In this document: positions 10,446 through 22,811 of the stretch, piece by piece
Numbering within the stretch: the first letter of the stretch is position 1
How the letters are laid out: each line of letters starts with the position of its first letter
From: Anaeramoeba flamelloides
Taxonomy: Eukaryota > Metamonada > Anaeramoebidae
Direction of reading: 5' to 3'
Assembly: GCA_027625915.1 (NCBI GenBank)
Contig: JANTQA010000023.1
Location: 310,001-374,000 of the forward strand
Length of the DNA stretch: 64,000 nt
Notes under the pieces: model-generated
Told to the model about the DNA's origin: nothing
The model's input: the letters and a program-made list of their open reading frames with translations, nothing else
The model's database searches: none
Program-made: the position numbers and the translations under genes

Positions 10446-11535
10446 TCACAACACTCTACATATGATAATCTTATTTTCAAATTTCAGTAATCGGAAACAT
10501 TAATGATGTTGTAAATTTTTGAAAATTCAAAATTGAAATTTGAGTAAAGATCTAAATAAAAAATTATTGTTTTGTATATTTATGCTTTGGATTAAGAAAT
10601 GGATGAGTTTATCAATCATCTAAACAATTTATTAATTTGATTCTTTTTTTTTTTTTATGTATGAATTCAAAATTTCTAATATTTAAAATATTACAAAAGA
10701 AACCTATTAATTTTAAAAAAAATTGAACAAAATTTTCATTCAGTTTTCGCTAAAATAAAAATTATTAAAATATAAAAGAAGAAATAATTCATAATATAAA
10801 ATAAATCACCAATATTCAACAGCCTAAAACTTAATATAACTGATTTCAATTAATAGATGATTAAATTTTTTACTTTTGATATTTTTAACAATTATTTTTA
10901 TCAAAAATTTGAATAAAAATATTGTTAATTTCAATTTCAATAATTCACAAGATTTTAGAACTTGAATTTGATTAATTAAAAAAGTTCTAATAAAAAAGTA
11001 AAAATTCTAATTTTTTTCTAGTCTATTTTGATTTTTGAAATTTGGAATATTCTTCTTTCAAAATTATAATTGTACAAAATTTCTATTCAAACTTTTTAAT
11101 AATATTTGTTAAAAATTTCAAAAGTAAAATAAACTTTTTAATATTCTAACATATTTTGAATTAACTTTTTACAATCAAAACCTATATTCTTTCATAAAAT
11201 CCTTTTTTTCTTTATATTTTTTTTGTATTTTTTGTGAGAAAAGATGAATAAAAATTAGGATTTTGCAATTAATAATAACCTTATTGTATTTTATAAATAA
11301 TTAAGTTAATTCTTGAAAATGAAAGAAAAATATTTTTATTTTTATAATCTTAATTCTTGATTATACAAGAAAATTAATTTAGTTTTTGTTATCATTTTGA
11401 ATTATTAATATTTAAATACAAATCTAAATAAATAAAACTAATTTAAGTAGAAGTTGATTTAATAAATGAATAAAAAGATTGAATTTTAACGAAAGATTTA
11501 TCGATAAATTTAGATCAATTAAAAATCTAGTGATT

Positions 11536-11736
11536 TATAATCAGTTTCAAATTTAAGGAACAAACTTTCAAGGAAATTTAAGGCACAAAAAAGTCTCAAA
11601 TTATGGAACAAAATTTAGATTTTTTTTTATTTACAAATTTTTTACTAGAATCCAAATTTTGTATCTAAATTTGAGATTTTTTTATGTGCCTTAATTTTTG
11701 TTGAAATTTTGTGCCTTAAAATTGGAATTGTCTGTA
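11536..11736. mobile_element. TA-flanked palindromic MITE, family C, copy 2
   Basis: Duplicate of the element at 1081-1278 with the same ends and inner blocks; copied with the segment. Confidence 0.75.
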
Positions 11737-13110
11737 TAATTTAAAGGAACTCAGTCATCATTAACTTTATGTATAAATAATATATTTCTTTTATTAATAA
11801 AATTAATTATTTCTTCATTTGGATTATCATTTATCCAGTCTAAAAATATTTTTCAAAAAAATTAGAGATTCTTTTTAATTCTTTTTTTGGGGATAATTTG
11901 TAGAATTTCATTTTATCAAAATCTTTAACTAGTTTATTTTTTTGATATTTTATTAACTAATAAATATTTTTTAAAGAAAAAACTTATTTTTAATATCCAT
12001 TGGATTTAGATCTTCAAATTTTTTCAAATAATAACCTATAATTAGTTTTATTATTTTTATTTGATGGTTATTTACTAATTTCTCGACAATAATCGAAATA
12101 AGTATTTTCTACATTTTTTTTATTTATCATAATTTTTGTTGAAGATTTTCTAATTTCATTTAATAATTTCCAATATTTTTGATTATGTTGAAATTCAAAA
12201 TTGATTTGATTGATTAATTTATACCAAATAAATTATTTTATTATTTTATCAAAATTAAAAATTATTTCCGATTTGAATAAAATTGTATAATTGTGATTGT
12301 TTGTGCAGTTTTAACTATGTGTAATTTTTTAATTTTTAGCTAAGATTAGAGATGTAAGTCATTAAATTTTGATTAAAATATTTATTTTCAAAATTCATGA
12401 TTTGTTTACCTAAAAACATATAATTCAAATCACCTAAATTATTAAACAATTTATTTGTGAATTGAGAAAAAAATTAATAATTTGATAAATTTTAAAAATT
12501 ATACACAGATATTTCAATGAGTAAAAAAAAAGAAATTAAAAAGATAATTCATTTTGTTGACAAATTGAAGAGATGAATTATCAATAATCATAATTTAAAA
12601 TTGAAAAATATATATTTCTCTAATTTATATTATATAATTATGAGTTATAGTTTATAACCTTATAAAAGTAAAAAAAAAATTAAATATTTTTAGATTAAAA
12701 ATTTAATAATTAATTTATTATACGATAAAAATTGAAAAATTGTAAAAATTGAAAATTGAAACGTAAAAAAGAAAGTAAAAAACGTGAAAAGAAATTATTT
12801 AAAATTGAAATTGTAAAAAAAGTTCAAATAAATAAAGATCGAAAAATTAGATTATAATTTAGTTCAGATCAAGAATAATAAAATAAAGCAAATTAAAATA
12901 AAGGGAAATTAATGGAATAAATTGAAAATTAATATTCTTCTAATTTAGAAAGTAATAAAACACCAATGTAAAACTCATGAATCAAGTTAAAATAAGTAAT
13001 CATAAATATAAGAATTTGAGAATTGAAATAAAATTATGTTTCCAATAAATATCATTATCATTCTGATTTCTCTTCTTGTATTTTATTTTGTTTTGATAAT
13101 TTGTTATAAT

Positions 13111-13371
13111 TTATATTTTTGATAATTCTTGAGATAAATTAAATAAATTGCAAATAAATAAAAGTGGATTTGTTTGATAGAAACCAGAAACATCCTTTTC
13201 TAAATAGAAATTGATTAAATTATTGATATTATTTTGATTAAAAGTTTTTATAATAGTATTTGCTTTTGTATTTGTTAAAATTAATTGCTCTGATGATTTT
13301 TGAATGCTATTTTTTGTTTTTGATTTATTATTATTCTTATTATAATTATTATTTACTATTTTTTTGTGGTA

Positions 13372-13412
<41 letters not shown>

Positions 13413-15570
13413 TGAATCTGAAAATGATTATTATTCTGAATCTGTATCTGATTATTGTTGTTATTGCTGTTATTATTTTTTGGATTGTTATTATTTTTCT
13501 AATTGTTATTTTTGCTGCTGATTTTTTGGATATTGTTCTTATTGCCATTATTATTGTTGTTTTTTTTTTTTCATTTCAATATTAAAAGTAAATGGAGTAA
13601 AATTGAAATTATAAAATTCTGTGAGAAAAAATGGATAAAATTCAGGAATTGAAGTGAAATATTCAGTATCTTGATTGTTAGATCTGTTTTTTCTTTTTCT
13701 TTTTCTTTTTCTTTTGCGTTTTTCTTTTTCAATTTTTTTAACATTTTCTTTTACTTTTTCTTTTTCCATCTTGTTTTCTTTTTCTTTTTCAATTTTAATT
13801 TTCTTTTCCTTTTCCTTTTCATTTTTCTTTTCCTTTTCCTTTTCATTTTTAATTTTCTTTCCCTTTTCCTTTTCATTTTTCTTTTCCTTTTCCTTTTTTT
13901 TCGTATTTTCATTTTGATTTTCAATTTCTTTTTGGAATGGAAAAGTATGTAAAATCATTTCTCGAAATAAATTTGATCTTAAACAAAGAATAAATTTATT
14001 GATTTGTATTGATTTGATTTTATAATCATCATTTTTATTTTCATTCTTCTTCTGCTTCTTCATTTTTTTTTTATTTTATTTTTTTAAGTTGATTTGAAAA
14101 ATTTTTTTTTTTCTAGAATTTGCATATTTCTTGATATAATTTTCGAAACCATTTATTAATTTTTCATTTGAAAATAAAGTTTGTTTCTCAAATTTGATTA
14201 TTTTCAATAATTTGAAAATTTCAAGAATGATTTGTTTTTCTTGGAAATTCAAAGAAACAGGACAGTATAACCATTTTAAAAATATTTTTTTTTGCTTTTT
14301 AGTTAATTCATTTTTGAATTCATTTTTGATTGTTTTCCATTCTTTCCCAATTCTCATCAACATTATTTCTTTTTCTGCAATTAATTTATTTGGGAAACTA
14401 GTTGATTTTTCATTATTATTAAAATTTGAAGAAGATGATGTAATAAATTGATCATAATAATTTTTAAAATCTTGGATTAAAATTTCATTTGGATTTAACA
14501 AATCAATTGCACTTTTTTTTTGTTTTGGCATTTTTTGATATTCAATAAAAAAATTTCTTTTTGAAATAATTTCTTGATCTGTTTTTTTCATTATTTGCAA
14601 ATAATAAATGGAATAGGAATTCTATTTGATTATGAAAAATAGCTGTATGGAAAATTGTATTTTCCTCTTGGTTATTTGAGTTATCTATTACACCTGGAGC
14701 AGATTGGTATATTAAGGGTATTTTTTCAATTTTAATTAATTCTTGGAATTCTTGGAAATTTCCATCTTTGACTGATTTGGTTAACTTTTTTTGCAAATCG
14801 AGATTTCTTTTGACTAAGTTCTGAATTTCGTTTTGATCATCTTTATTAATCTTATTTTTATCAAAATTCAGATCGATAATAGATTTATTGATTTTTAATG
14901 ATTGTCTAAATTCTTGAACATTTCTTTCTTGATCGGTTTCTAATACATCTTGATTTACATGATTCCAAGAAAGATTCAAGTGGGTAAGGTTTTGGTTGGA
15001 TTTTAGAGACTCACTTAAAGCTTGCATTCCTTCGGCTCCAATTTGATTACGAGAAAGATTCAAGCAGATGAGGGTATGGTTGATTTTTAGGGCTTCGCTT
15101 AGTGATTGTATTCCCTCCTCGTTGCCAATTTGATTCCATGTAAGATTCAAGTTGGTAAGGGTTTGGTTAACTTTCAGAGCTTCACTGAAAGCTATCATTC
15201 CCTCAGGGCGCATATGATTATTAGAAAGGTCCAAGTTAGTAAGCGTTTGATTGACTTTTAAGGCTTCACATAGTGATTGCTTTTTTTCAAAGTCAAAAAT
15301 ATCCTCAGAAAGGTTCAAGTGGGTTATGGTTTGATCGTTCAAGAGAAACCTTTGATAATCGTTTTGGAATTCTTCTTTTGGGTTTCAATCCTCAGAAAGG
15401 TCAAAATGAGTAAGGGATTGATTTCCTTTTAGGTCTTTAAATAGTGATTTCATTTCTTCTGATTCAAGAATATCCTCAGAAATGCCCAAGCCGTCTTGGG
15501 TTTGAACCTTCAAGAGAAACCTTTTAAAATCGTTTTGGAATTCTTCTGGTATTCCGTTTTGTAAATTCAT
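13111..15570 (-). pseudogene. Broken duplicate of the LRR/ankyrin/BTB-like gene
   Basis: The same architecture as the gene at 3126-6137, but the reading is split over 15570-15385, 15342-14542, 14600-14076, 14063-13551 and 13548-13111. The first break is an in-frame TGA at 15385-15387. The others are frame changes, two of them in homopolymers: 12 A at about 13560-13571 and seven A at about 13358-13364, where the left copy has six. Only about five to six leucine-rich repeats remain. Ankyrin-like, BTB-like start and Lys-Glu segments are recognisable, and the last 79 residues match the left copy exactly or almost so. The N-terminal unit (EEFQNDFKRFLL) appears twice in tandem, on both sides of the TGA. 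Confidence 0.85.
13374..13411. repeat. (ATT)n microsatellite in the pseudogene
   Basis: A pure trinucleotide run of about 12 units, absent from the left gene copy; in the ancestral frame it would add Asn codons. Confidence 0.9.
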
Positions 15571-15620
15571 TTATAATTTTAAACAGAGGAGCAATTCAAA
15601 AAAAACTAAAATGTGCAAAT

Positions 15621-16144
15621 TTTTTTTTTTGGATTATTTGGTGTTTTTATTGTTTTTTTTTTTTTCCGAATTTGATTCTTTAGGTTTAAGCTAAAAACAA
15701 AAACTCAATTATCAAATCACAACTGAAAATTGTCAATCAGAATTCATTGGAAATAATAAAAAAAAATTTGTTAATTTAAAACACTTATATCTTGGAAAAA
15801 ATCAAAAATTTCTTGAGTAATGAATTTTTTTTTTATTTTTAACTTCTTTAGTGAAGTTTAACGACAATTTTTTCCAAAAAATTGAAAAAAAATTTCATAA
15901 ACAAAAGTTAATTGAAATGTAATTATAAACTCTTGAAATTCCAAGAATATTTGATCTTTAACCCTTCCTCTGAAAATTAATTTTTTTTCTCACTTTTGCT
16001 TTTTTATTTGTTTTTGATTTATTTTGGAATTGTAATTGTTTTGCAAATTTTTTTTTATGAAAGAATGATGGTTGCTAAACACATTTATAAAATTCAAATC
16101 AGTTTCGAAAAAAAAATTGTTATTTATTTTTTACTTTACAAAAT
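15621..16144. other. Intergenic AT-rich DNA, no gene seen
   Basis: The first part may be the upstream region of the broken LRR copy. The rest has no frame or repeat that I can support. Confidence 0.5.
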
Positions 16145-16160
16145 AAGATATGCATTTTTT
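16145..16160. repeat. Left target-site duplication of the retrotransposon
   Basis: AAGATATGCATTTTTT here recurs exactly at 17996-18011, directly after the poly(A) tail. Confidence 0.9.
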
Positions 16161-16335
16161 ACATAAAGGAAATTTTTGATCAAGATAAAATTAAAGAAAT
16201 TATCAAATTATGAAAAAATAAATCAGTTAAAGAATTTGACAAAATAAATCATTATAAGTTTATAAAAAACCAACCAATTCAATATTTATTAAATTATAAT
16301 TATTTTATTAAAACAGTTCAAAATATTTTTTTAAA

Positions 16336-17926
16336 TTGGATAACAGACGAAATGAAAAAAGTATAAATTTTATTAAAAAAAGAAATTTATTATTTATTCA
16401 TAAATCGGGGGATGAAGGCGAACCATTAAATTATCGACCTATCTCTATAAATCAATCTCTTCCAAGATTTTTTTTAAAATTAATATACATTGGAATTCAG
16501 CCCTATTGGGACTTGATTTCAAAAAAACAATTTGGATTTAAAAAATATTTTGGAACAAGAATTGCTGTTTTAAATTTATTAAGAAAATTTAAAAAAAATA
16601 AAAAATAAAAATAAAAATACAGAATACTTTGTAGTTACTATAGACATACAAAAATGTTTTGACTCTATACAACACTCGTTAATATATCAATCTATTAAAA
16701 AATTTATCAAAAATGAAACAATTAAAAATTGGCTCTTGAGATATTACAAAAAAGAAGGAATTGGAGTTTATCAAGGAGATCCCTTATCACCAATTCTCTT
16801 CGCATTTATATCTCATTTCCTACTAGAAAAGTTAAAAAACTTTAGCTGTTCATGTTCAAATGTATGCAGATGATCTTATTCTTATTATGAAAGGGCCATT
16901 AATCTCTCTAAAAATTAATTTAGAAAGGATTTTTGAAATAATAAAAAGATTCGGGATGAACCCACATAATAAAAAAAAACCAAATATAAAAAAAGAATTA
17001 AAAGATATTTTTTATCTTGGGATTTGGTTCGAAAAAAAACACACATCTTGAATATAATTTCAAAAAAGTAGAAAAGTCCTTGGAAACACTTAATCGATTG
17101 TTTCAACAAAATAAACTCAACAATGGAGTCAAAATAACTTCTTTCAAAGCTCTCATTTTAAGTCAACTTTATTATGGTCTTGAAATATTTGACTTGAAAC
17201 AAAATGATTTTGAAAGAATTGATAGATTTATCAATAAATCAGTCACAAATTTCTTACAAATTAATATCCATTCACCTCGATTAATTTATAAAACTGAAGC
17301 AAAAATTGATCTCGCCAGATTAAAAGTATACCGAAGAAAATATAAATTGATAGAAAAATTAGATTTCTTAAATTTAAAAAAAATTAAAAACAATACTAAA
17401 TTTTCGAAAATTGGAAAATGAAAATATTAATTGGCACACTAAGGGATTAAAATTATTAGATTTAGAATTAAAAGTTTTTCGATTAACCAAATTGGAAAAT
17501 TCACCTAGTTGGAAAGTTCAACAATATCTAAAAATTATAAAACAACAAAATTGCAATTTCAAACAACAAAAATATTTAAACTGGAAAGCTTCAAAAACAA
17601 TTCTAAAATTTCGAAATTTTACTAATTGTTTAAATAGGTACTCTTATGTAACAAGTAAAAATAAAAATAAAAATTGTGATTTATGTAAAGAAAAGTTAAA
17701 TATTGATATCATTGAAGATTTCGATCATTTTTTATGGGACTGTCCGGCCTATAAAATAAATCGAAAAATCTGGATATCTGAATTTTTTGAAAAAAATAAA
17801 AAAATTAATAATATCAGAGATATTATTAATAAAAAGAATTCATCATATATATTATCATTAGTAAGTGATAATAAAATTTGCGATTCTTTAACAAAATTTC
17901 TAAAAAAAAGTTTAGAAATTAGGTAA
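16336..17926 (+). pseudogene. Reverse transcriptase of the LINE-like element (frameshifted)
   Basis: Readable pieces in order: NYRPISI and KKQFGFKKYFGTR (fingers motifs) at 16429-16560; TIDIQKCFDSI with the first catalytic Asp near 16642; GVYQGDPLSPILFAF at about 16765; YADD at 16863-16874; then a thumb and linker region (17017-17421). Last comes a C-terminal Cys-Cys-His-Cys zinc-binding motif (CDLCKE...FDHFLWDC) in the frame 17411-17926. The pieces fall in three different frames, with stops after A-rich runs, so this copy is dead. The motif order fits non-LTR retrotransposons; I cannot place the clade. Confidence 0.9.
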
Positions 17927-17931
17927 CACAG

Positions 17932-17949
17932 GAGAAAAGCAATTTTCTC
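17932..17949 (+). other. Short 3'-UTR hairpin of the LINE-like element
   Basis: GAGAAAA and TTTTCTC pair around a GCAA loop, directly after the last codons and just before the poly(A) tail. In several LINEs the 3' end carries a stem-loop recognised by the reverse transcriptase; that role here is inference. Confidence 0.55.
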
Positions 17950-17958
17950 TCTTCAAAA

Positions 17959-17995
<37 letters not shown>

Positions 17996-17999
<4 letters not shown>

Positions 18000-18011
18000 T
18001 ATGCATTTTTT
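17996..18011. repeat. Right target-site duplication of the retrotransposon
   Basis: Exact copy of 16145-16160, directly after the poly(A) tail. Confidence 0.9.
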
Positions 18012-19164
18012 CAATTCTTGAATTTCCTTTTTGAATAAGTTTCAACTTGCTTTATTGAATTTGAATAATACAACCATAATCAAATCTTGAAATGGTGAAT
18101 TGGTTAACATTATTAATCACCCTTTTTTTAATATTCTGAATTTTCGAACACATTGCTTCTTTAATGACAAGTAACTCTTATTTATTTTTTTTCCCAAAGG
18201 TAATAGAGCAATTGTTTACACAGGGATACAATTAAACTCGATATGAAACTTCTTTTATCAACTTTAGAGAAATGAGTGCTCATTTTTTAAAAGAATTCAT
18301 TTTTTCCCAATGAAATTTTCAGTCAAAATATCTGATCCTTTTTTGTTGGGTTTTTGGATCAAATTAGAAAAATTGAAAAATTTGCAAAAACATTTTTATT
18401 TTTAGGAAATCTCTCTTTGAGTAATTTCTGAGAGTTTCTTAACAAACAACCTTGAACCATTAATCTTATTTTATAAGTACAAGAAAAATAAACCAAATAT
18501 CGAATCCTTGAAGATCTACAACAATTGATCTTTTATTTTATACACAAATATTTATTAAATTTCTTGAAATTTAAGAGTTTAGGCAATAATCTTTTTTTAA
18601 AGTACTCAGAGTATAAACCAGGAATTGTTTGTATAAAAATCAGTTTTTTAATAATATCTATTATTTTAATTTTTAGAAATATTCAAATGAATTTGTTTTA
18701 TTTTATTTTATATAAAAATCTTTAAAAAATAGTAAATTAATTGCATAGTTTAATAATACATTTGGTCTTTGGCTAGTATCCCACTGAAAAAATTAAGATT
18801 GAGTGATCAATTATTGATTATAAATTAATCAAATTTAAAATTATTTCTTTGGATTACTCGTTGACTTTTCCACATTTTAAAAAAGTTTTTCGGGAGAATT
18901 TTTAATTTCTTTGTTCGGTTCTTTTTCTCAGATTTTTTGATTCAATTCAGAGAAAAAATTCATTTAAACTGTTCTTTGATTTAAAAAAATATATTCTTTT
19001 AAAAGTTTTTAATAATTATAGTAATTTAGATGAAATTAAGGGACTAGTCTTCGACTACAACAAGGCAAAATTTTAAAATATGTTATCGGTGGTATTCTCT
19101 ACTTACCAATTTTGTAGATTCCAAGTGTCAAAAAATTCCGATCGACCATGAAAACCATAAAATA
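18012..19164. other. Intergenic AT-rich DNA
   Basis: No gene. At 19036 a TTAAGGGACTAGTC sequence matches the end of the element at 20027-20966, suggesting a lone or truncated relative. Confidence 0.5.
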
Positions 19165-19699
19165 AACTAAAATTCAAAATTTTCGACACAGCTAAAACGT
19201 TCCAAACAATCACAATAATACAATTTCATTGAAATTGGAGATAATTTTGATTTTTGAAAAATATGAAAATCATTTTTTCATCTTTTTAGTTTTTCTTTTC
19301 ATTTTATTGTTTGTATTACGTAATTTGTTTCGTTGGATCGTAAATTTTTTTGAACCATTGATATTATGTTAAAGTTGAGTTGTTCCAAATAGAAGAACTC
19401 AAATAAAATTAGTTGGTAGTATCTAACCATTTGATCGATCAATAATCCTAATAGAATTTAAACAAATTTACCAATGTATTTTTTTGTTTTGCTCTCTCCA
19501 AAATTTTTAACACACCCATGATTTATTTGTATTGATAATTATTTATTTATTGTTTTGTGAGTATTGTACTTTATAAACAAGTGTTGACATTTCAATTGGT
19601 GAATGGTTCTAATTTGATAAATCTTCTTGAATTGATTAAATAAGTTTTTTTTTTTCACCAATCGAATTTTGGTGTGTTAAAAATTTTGAATTGGGGTTT
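19165..19699. mobile_element. MITE-like element, family E, copy 1
   Basis: About 535 bp, clearly homologous along its length to 38546-39090. The ends are short inverted repeats (AATTCAAAATTTTCGACAC against AATTCAAAATTTTTAACAC on the other strand). The second copy sits inside an F element whose relatives lack it. No ORF. Confidence 0.75.
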
Positions 19700-20026
19700 A
19701 AAATTGGTTTATTGAGATCAATTTTTTTTTTCCATTTTTTCTGAAAAAGAAAACTATTAAATTCAATTTTTTTCTCATAATTTATCTAGTTTTTACCCCT
19801 TTTATTACAATTTTGATCATCATTGAACTATAACATTTCTTTTTTACCAATAATAAAAATATAAAGATTTTTTTTCAATTTTGAGATGAAACTTTTGGTT
19901 AACCAAAAAAACTGATATATTCAACGGATTAATAAAAAATAATGGTATTTTTTTAAGAATAGGAGTTATAATAATCAAAGTTTAAAAGTCATGTAAAAAT
20001 TTTACTTCAGAAATTTTGTTTTTGTT

Positions 20027-20966
20027 TTAAGGGACTAGTCTATATTAAATTTTTTTAGGTAAAGTTAATAGAGATTTAGAATTTTTTTTACCAATTACTT
20101 AGATTTGAAATCAAAGTGAAAAACTTCTTAGTATATTAATGAAATATTGCTAAATTACATTCATTAAATTTAGTTATTGTTTTTATAGAAATAAAAAATT
20201 TTTCCATTTTTTCACTTTTTTGAAAGTTGCTTTTTTTCAACTTTTCACAAAAATACAAAAAATAAAAAAAAATATGATCAAGAAAGCAAAACCTTGTTAT
20301 GTTTGTGGAAGAAGTACAAAAAATAGTTTGAAAAATAATCCTGAAAGGTTTTTTTTGGATTTACATGAAAACATAGTTTGATTCGAAAAAAATATACAAT
20401 ATATGCTTTACTCTTAATAAAAGATTTTCTTTTTTTATATTGTACCATTCTTTTTTTTCATGAATCTACTTTTTCAGTTTACACTCTTTTCTTTTTATTG
20501 AATTTGAAGTGTTTTTAAGTCTTTCCAAATTATCATTCCAAAAGTTTTTGTCAGAGTCAAAAAAAATCAAAGAAAAGAATAAGAACTATTTTTTAAAAAA
20601 GTAATTATTGATAAAACAAATTGAGTTCTTTATAAAGTCAAGTTGGATGAACAGAAGTGAAGGAGAAAATATTCACCAGTTTTAAATTATTTTTTCGTTT
20701 TTAAAAATGAGAATAAATATTATTTTTGAGAAAATAATTAAATCCAAAATTAATCAAAAAATTCTCATCCTTTTAAGATCTTTTTTGAAAAAAAAATTTT
20801 TAAGAGTCACTTGTTTTGACAGAATTGTAAAATTTTAAAAAAACAAGAACTAAAAGTTCTAACATTGAAAAAACCTGTCTATTTTCAATTTTAAACATAT
20901 TTCAAGATAAGGATTCCTTATTTAGTAATTGGTCAAAAAAAAAATTAATAGAGACTAGTTCCTTAA
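20027..20966. mobile_element. TTAA-bounded element L
   Basis: About 940 bp. Left end TTAAGGGACTAGTCTATATT, right end reverse-complemented TTAAGGAACTAGTCTCTATT, both followed by a T-run. Contains a 35-codon frame with a CxxC motif at 20274-20381. The DNA on each side (about 19905-20026 and 20967-21095) is itself a direct repeat of about 125 bp. Confidence 0.7.
20274..20381 (+). CDS. Possible small ORF or first exon with CxxC motif
   Basis: ATG in an A-rich context, 35 codons, reading MIKKAKPCYVCGRSTKN and ending after LDLHENIV. The Cys-x2-Cys with a later His could bind zinc. A potential donor (AAAG before GTTTTT) lies near the end, so it may be a first exon. It sits inside a TTAA-bounded element and might be a transposase fragment. 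No family recognised. Confidence 0.25.
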   Translation: MIKKAKPCYVCGRSTKNSLKNNPERFFLDLHENIV

Positions 20967-21095
20967 CACAAAAAAAAATTGATATATTCAAACGAATTGA
21001 AAAATAAGTGAATTTCTTTCATAAGAATAGTTACAAATAATCAAAGTTTTGTGGTCACTTAAAAATTTTACTCAGAAATTTTGTTTTTCCCTTAA

Positions 21096-22277
21096 GACAA
21101 AATTCGATTTTTCAAAATAAAATTTTCTTAAAGATATTTGGGAATTAGTTAATTTTATCCTCAAAATTCAAAATCATTTTTTTTCTGCCAAAAAATAATT
21201 GAATTGTTATAAGGATTCTTGTGAATAAGACCAAACAATTTGTTAAAAAAATTTTTTTGCAAATTTTTTTCATTTTTTGAAAATTATTTTGTAATTTCTT
21301 TCATTTTATGAAAATCATAAAACAACTTTTTCAAAACATTAAAGAAAAAAAATTTTATCCTTTAGAGATCTCAATTTAATTGATAAAATGTAGTTAAGCT
21401 TCTACCAAATATTCATTTATTGAATCACCTATACTTCATTGTGTTTTATTGACTGAGATTTGAATTGAAATATTAATCAAAGAAAAAGAAACCAAATAAA
21501 AAATTTGCTCTCAAAATCAATACTTTCCAACATAAAAAGAAAAATTTGTTTTCCCATTTTCAAGAATAAACTTAATTGTTAAATAAATAATAGGTTACTT
21601 TTTTTCGTTTTAGATTGGAAACATTGAAATTTCGAATTTCAAAAAAGAGACTCAAATCAATAAATTGTTTAAATGAGGTTAACTCATCCATTTCATAAGT
21701 TCAAAACACACATTACAAAAAAAAAAATTTCCAGATCATGACAAAATTACATTTTATTTTCAAAAAGGAATACTCCCTTAAGTAGATTTTTGTATTGGGT
21801 TATTTCAGAACTTAGTGGTTTGGGTGTTAAAGTGAATTTTTGAACACTTCCTTTATAGACTATAAGATTTCAATTCTTCTTTCAAAGGAAATATTTTTTT
21901 TAAAATAATCCAGAAATATCAAGGATTATCATCTTGACAAAACTCGACAAAAATGGATCAAACTTTTAAAACCAATAATTCATTTCTGAAAAAAGCTTTA
22001 AAAGTAAGTTTGGTTTGTAGTAATCAGATTTTTACTGTATTTTTCAATTTCAAGATACGGTAAAATTTTTTTGAATTTGTTATTAAATTTACTTGAAGAT
22101 TTTTACAAGTTTACGAGTTCCTTAACAGAGTTTATAGTTTTTTCATGAATATCATTCGAATTTAAATAAAGAGATTTCCAAATGAGATTTCATTTTTTGA
22201 ATTTTTAGAATCTCAAAAAATTAAAAATTTAGAAATCAACACACCGAAAATGAAGCAATTGAAACCAATTTTTTTTA
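21096..22277. other. Intergenic AT-rich DNA, degenerate repeats only
   Basis: No gene. About 21585-21740 is a degenerate inverted relative of 10560-10700, the non-coding flank of the LRR duplication. Confidence 0.5.
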
Positions 22278-22739
22278 ACAGTCGAGAGAAAAATGTTGTT
22301 CAGAGAAAAATAGTTGGACTGTAATGTTAATTGGAAACATTACTGAAAATGATTTTTTTGTTTCCATCGTTTGTGAAATAAGTAAAGAAAATAACATTAA
22401 TCGACTTATTAGAATGAAAATTAATGTAATTCTACTTTTTCAAAAACTTATCTCTTATAATCTAAAGTAAGTTTAAAAATTACCATTTTCAGAATTAATA
22501 GTAAACTTTACTAAAACTTGGATTTTTGTTAAAAATAGCATGAAATACTTTAGTTATCAACCATTCAAATGAGTATTCTACACACACGACAGATTAATGA
22601 ACTTATAACACATTTAAACCTGGATTTATATAAAATTCACCAAGTTATCAATAGGATTTGAGCTTCAATTTTACTAATGTTCCCAATTAAAAATGGTTTT
22701 CAACAATTTTTCCGTGTCAAACATTTTTCTCTCAACAGT
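22278..22739. mobile_element. Foldback MITE, family B, copy 1
   Basis: About 460 bp, homologous along its length to 50406-50864. Termini carry GAGAGAAAAATGTTG and a second similar unit (CAGAGAAAAATAGTTGGAC), followed by an inner block AATTGGAAACATTACTGAAA. That inner block also occurs in family A. No ORF. Confidence 0.85.
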
Positions 22740-22811
22740 CAACATTTTCCACTTGTTCAAGTCCCTTTTTTCAAATAATTTTTCAAAACATTAAAAATTA
22801 TAATATTCTGA

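Larger units (their letters stand above)
10454..15620. repeat. Right copy of the large segmental duplication
   Basis: Starts with the same bases as the window start and stays aligned through the 3' flank and the LRR gene to its upstream region. Differences include a loss of most LRR units and an (ATT)n expansion at 13374-13411. 10454-13110 holds no gene; it carries the second copy of the family C MITE at 11536-11736. Confidence 0.9.
16161..17995 (+). mobile_element. 5'-truncated LINE-like (non-LTR) retrotransposon
   Basis: A 1.8-kb insertion bounded by a 16-bp target-site duplication and ending in a poly(A) run (17961-17995). It encodes the middle and end of a reverse transcriptase protein, with a short 3' untranslated part carrying a small hairpin. 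No endonuclease domain is present, as expected from 5' truncation. No LTRs. Related fragments lie in two introns of the CNOT1 gene (32740-33330 minus, 36330-37495 plus). Confidence 0.92.
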
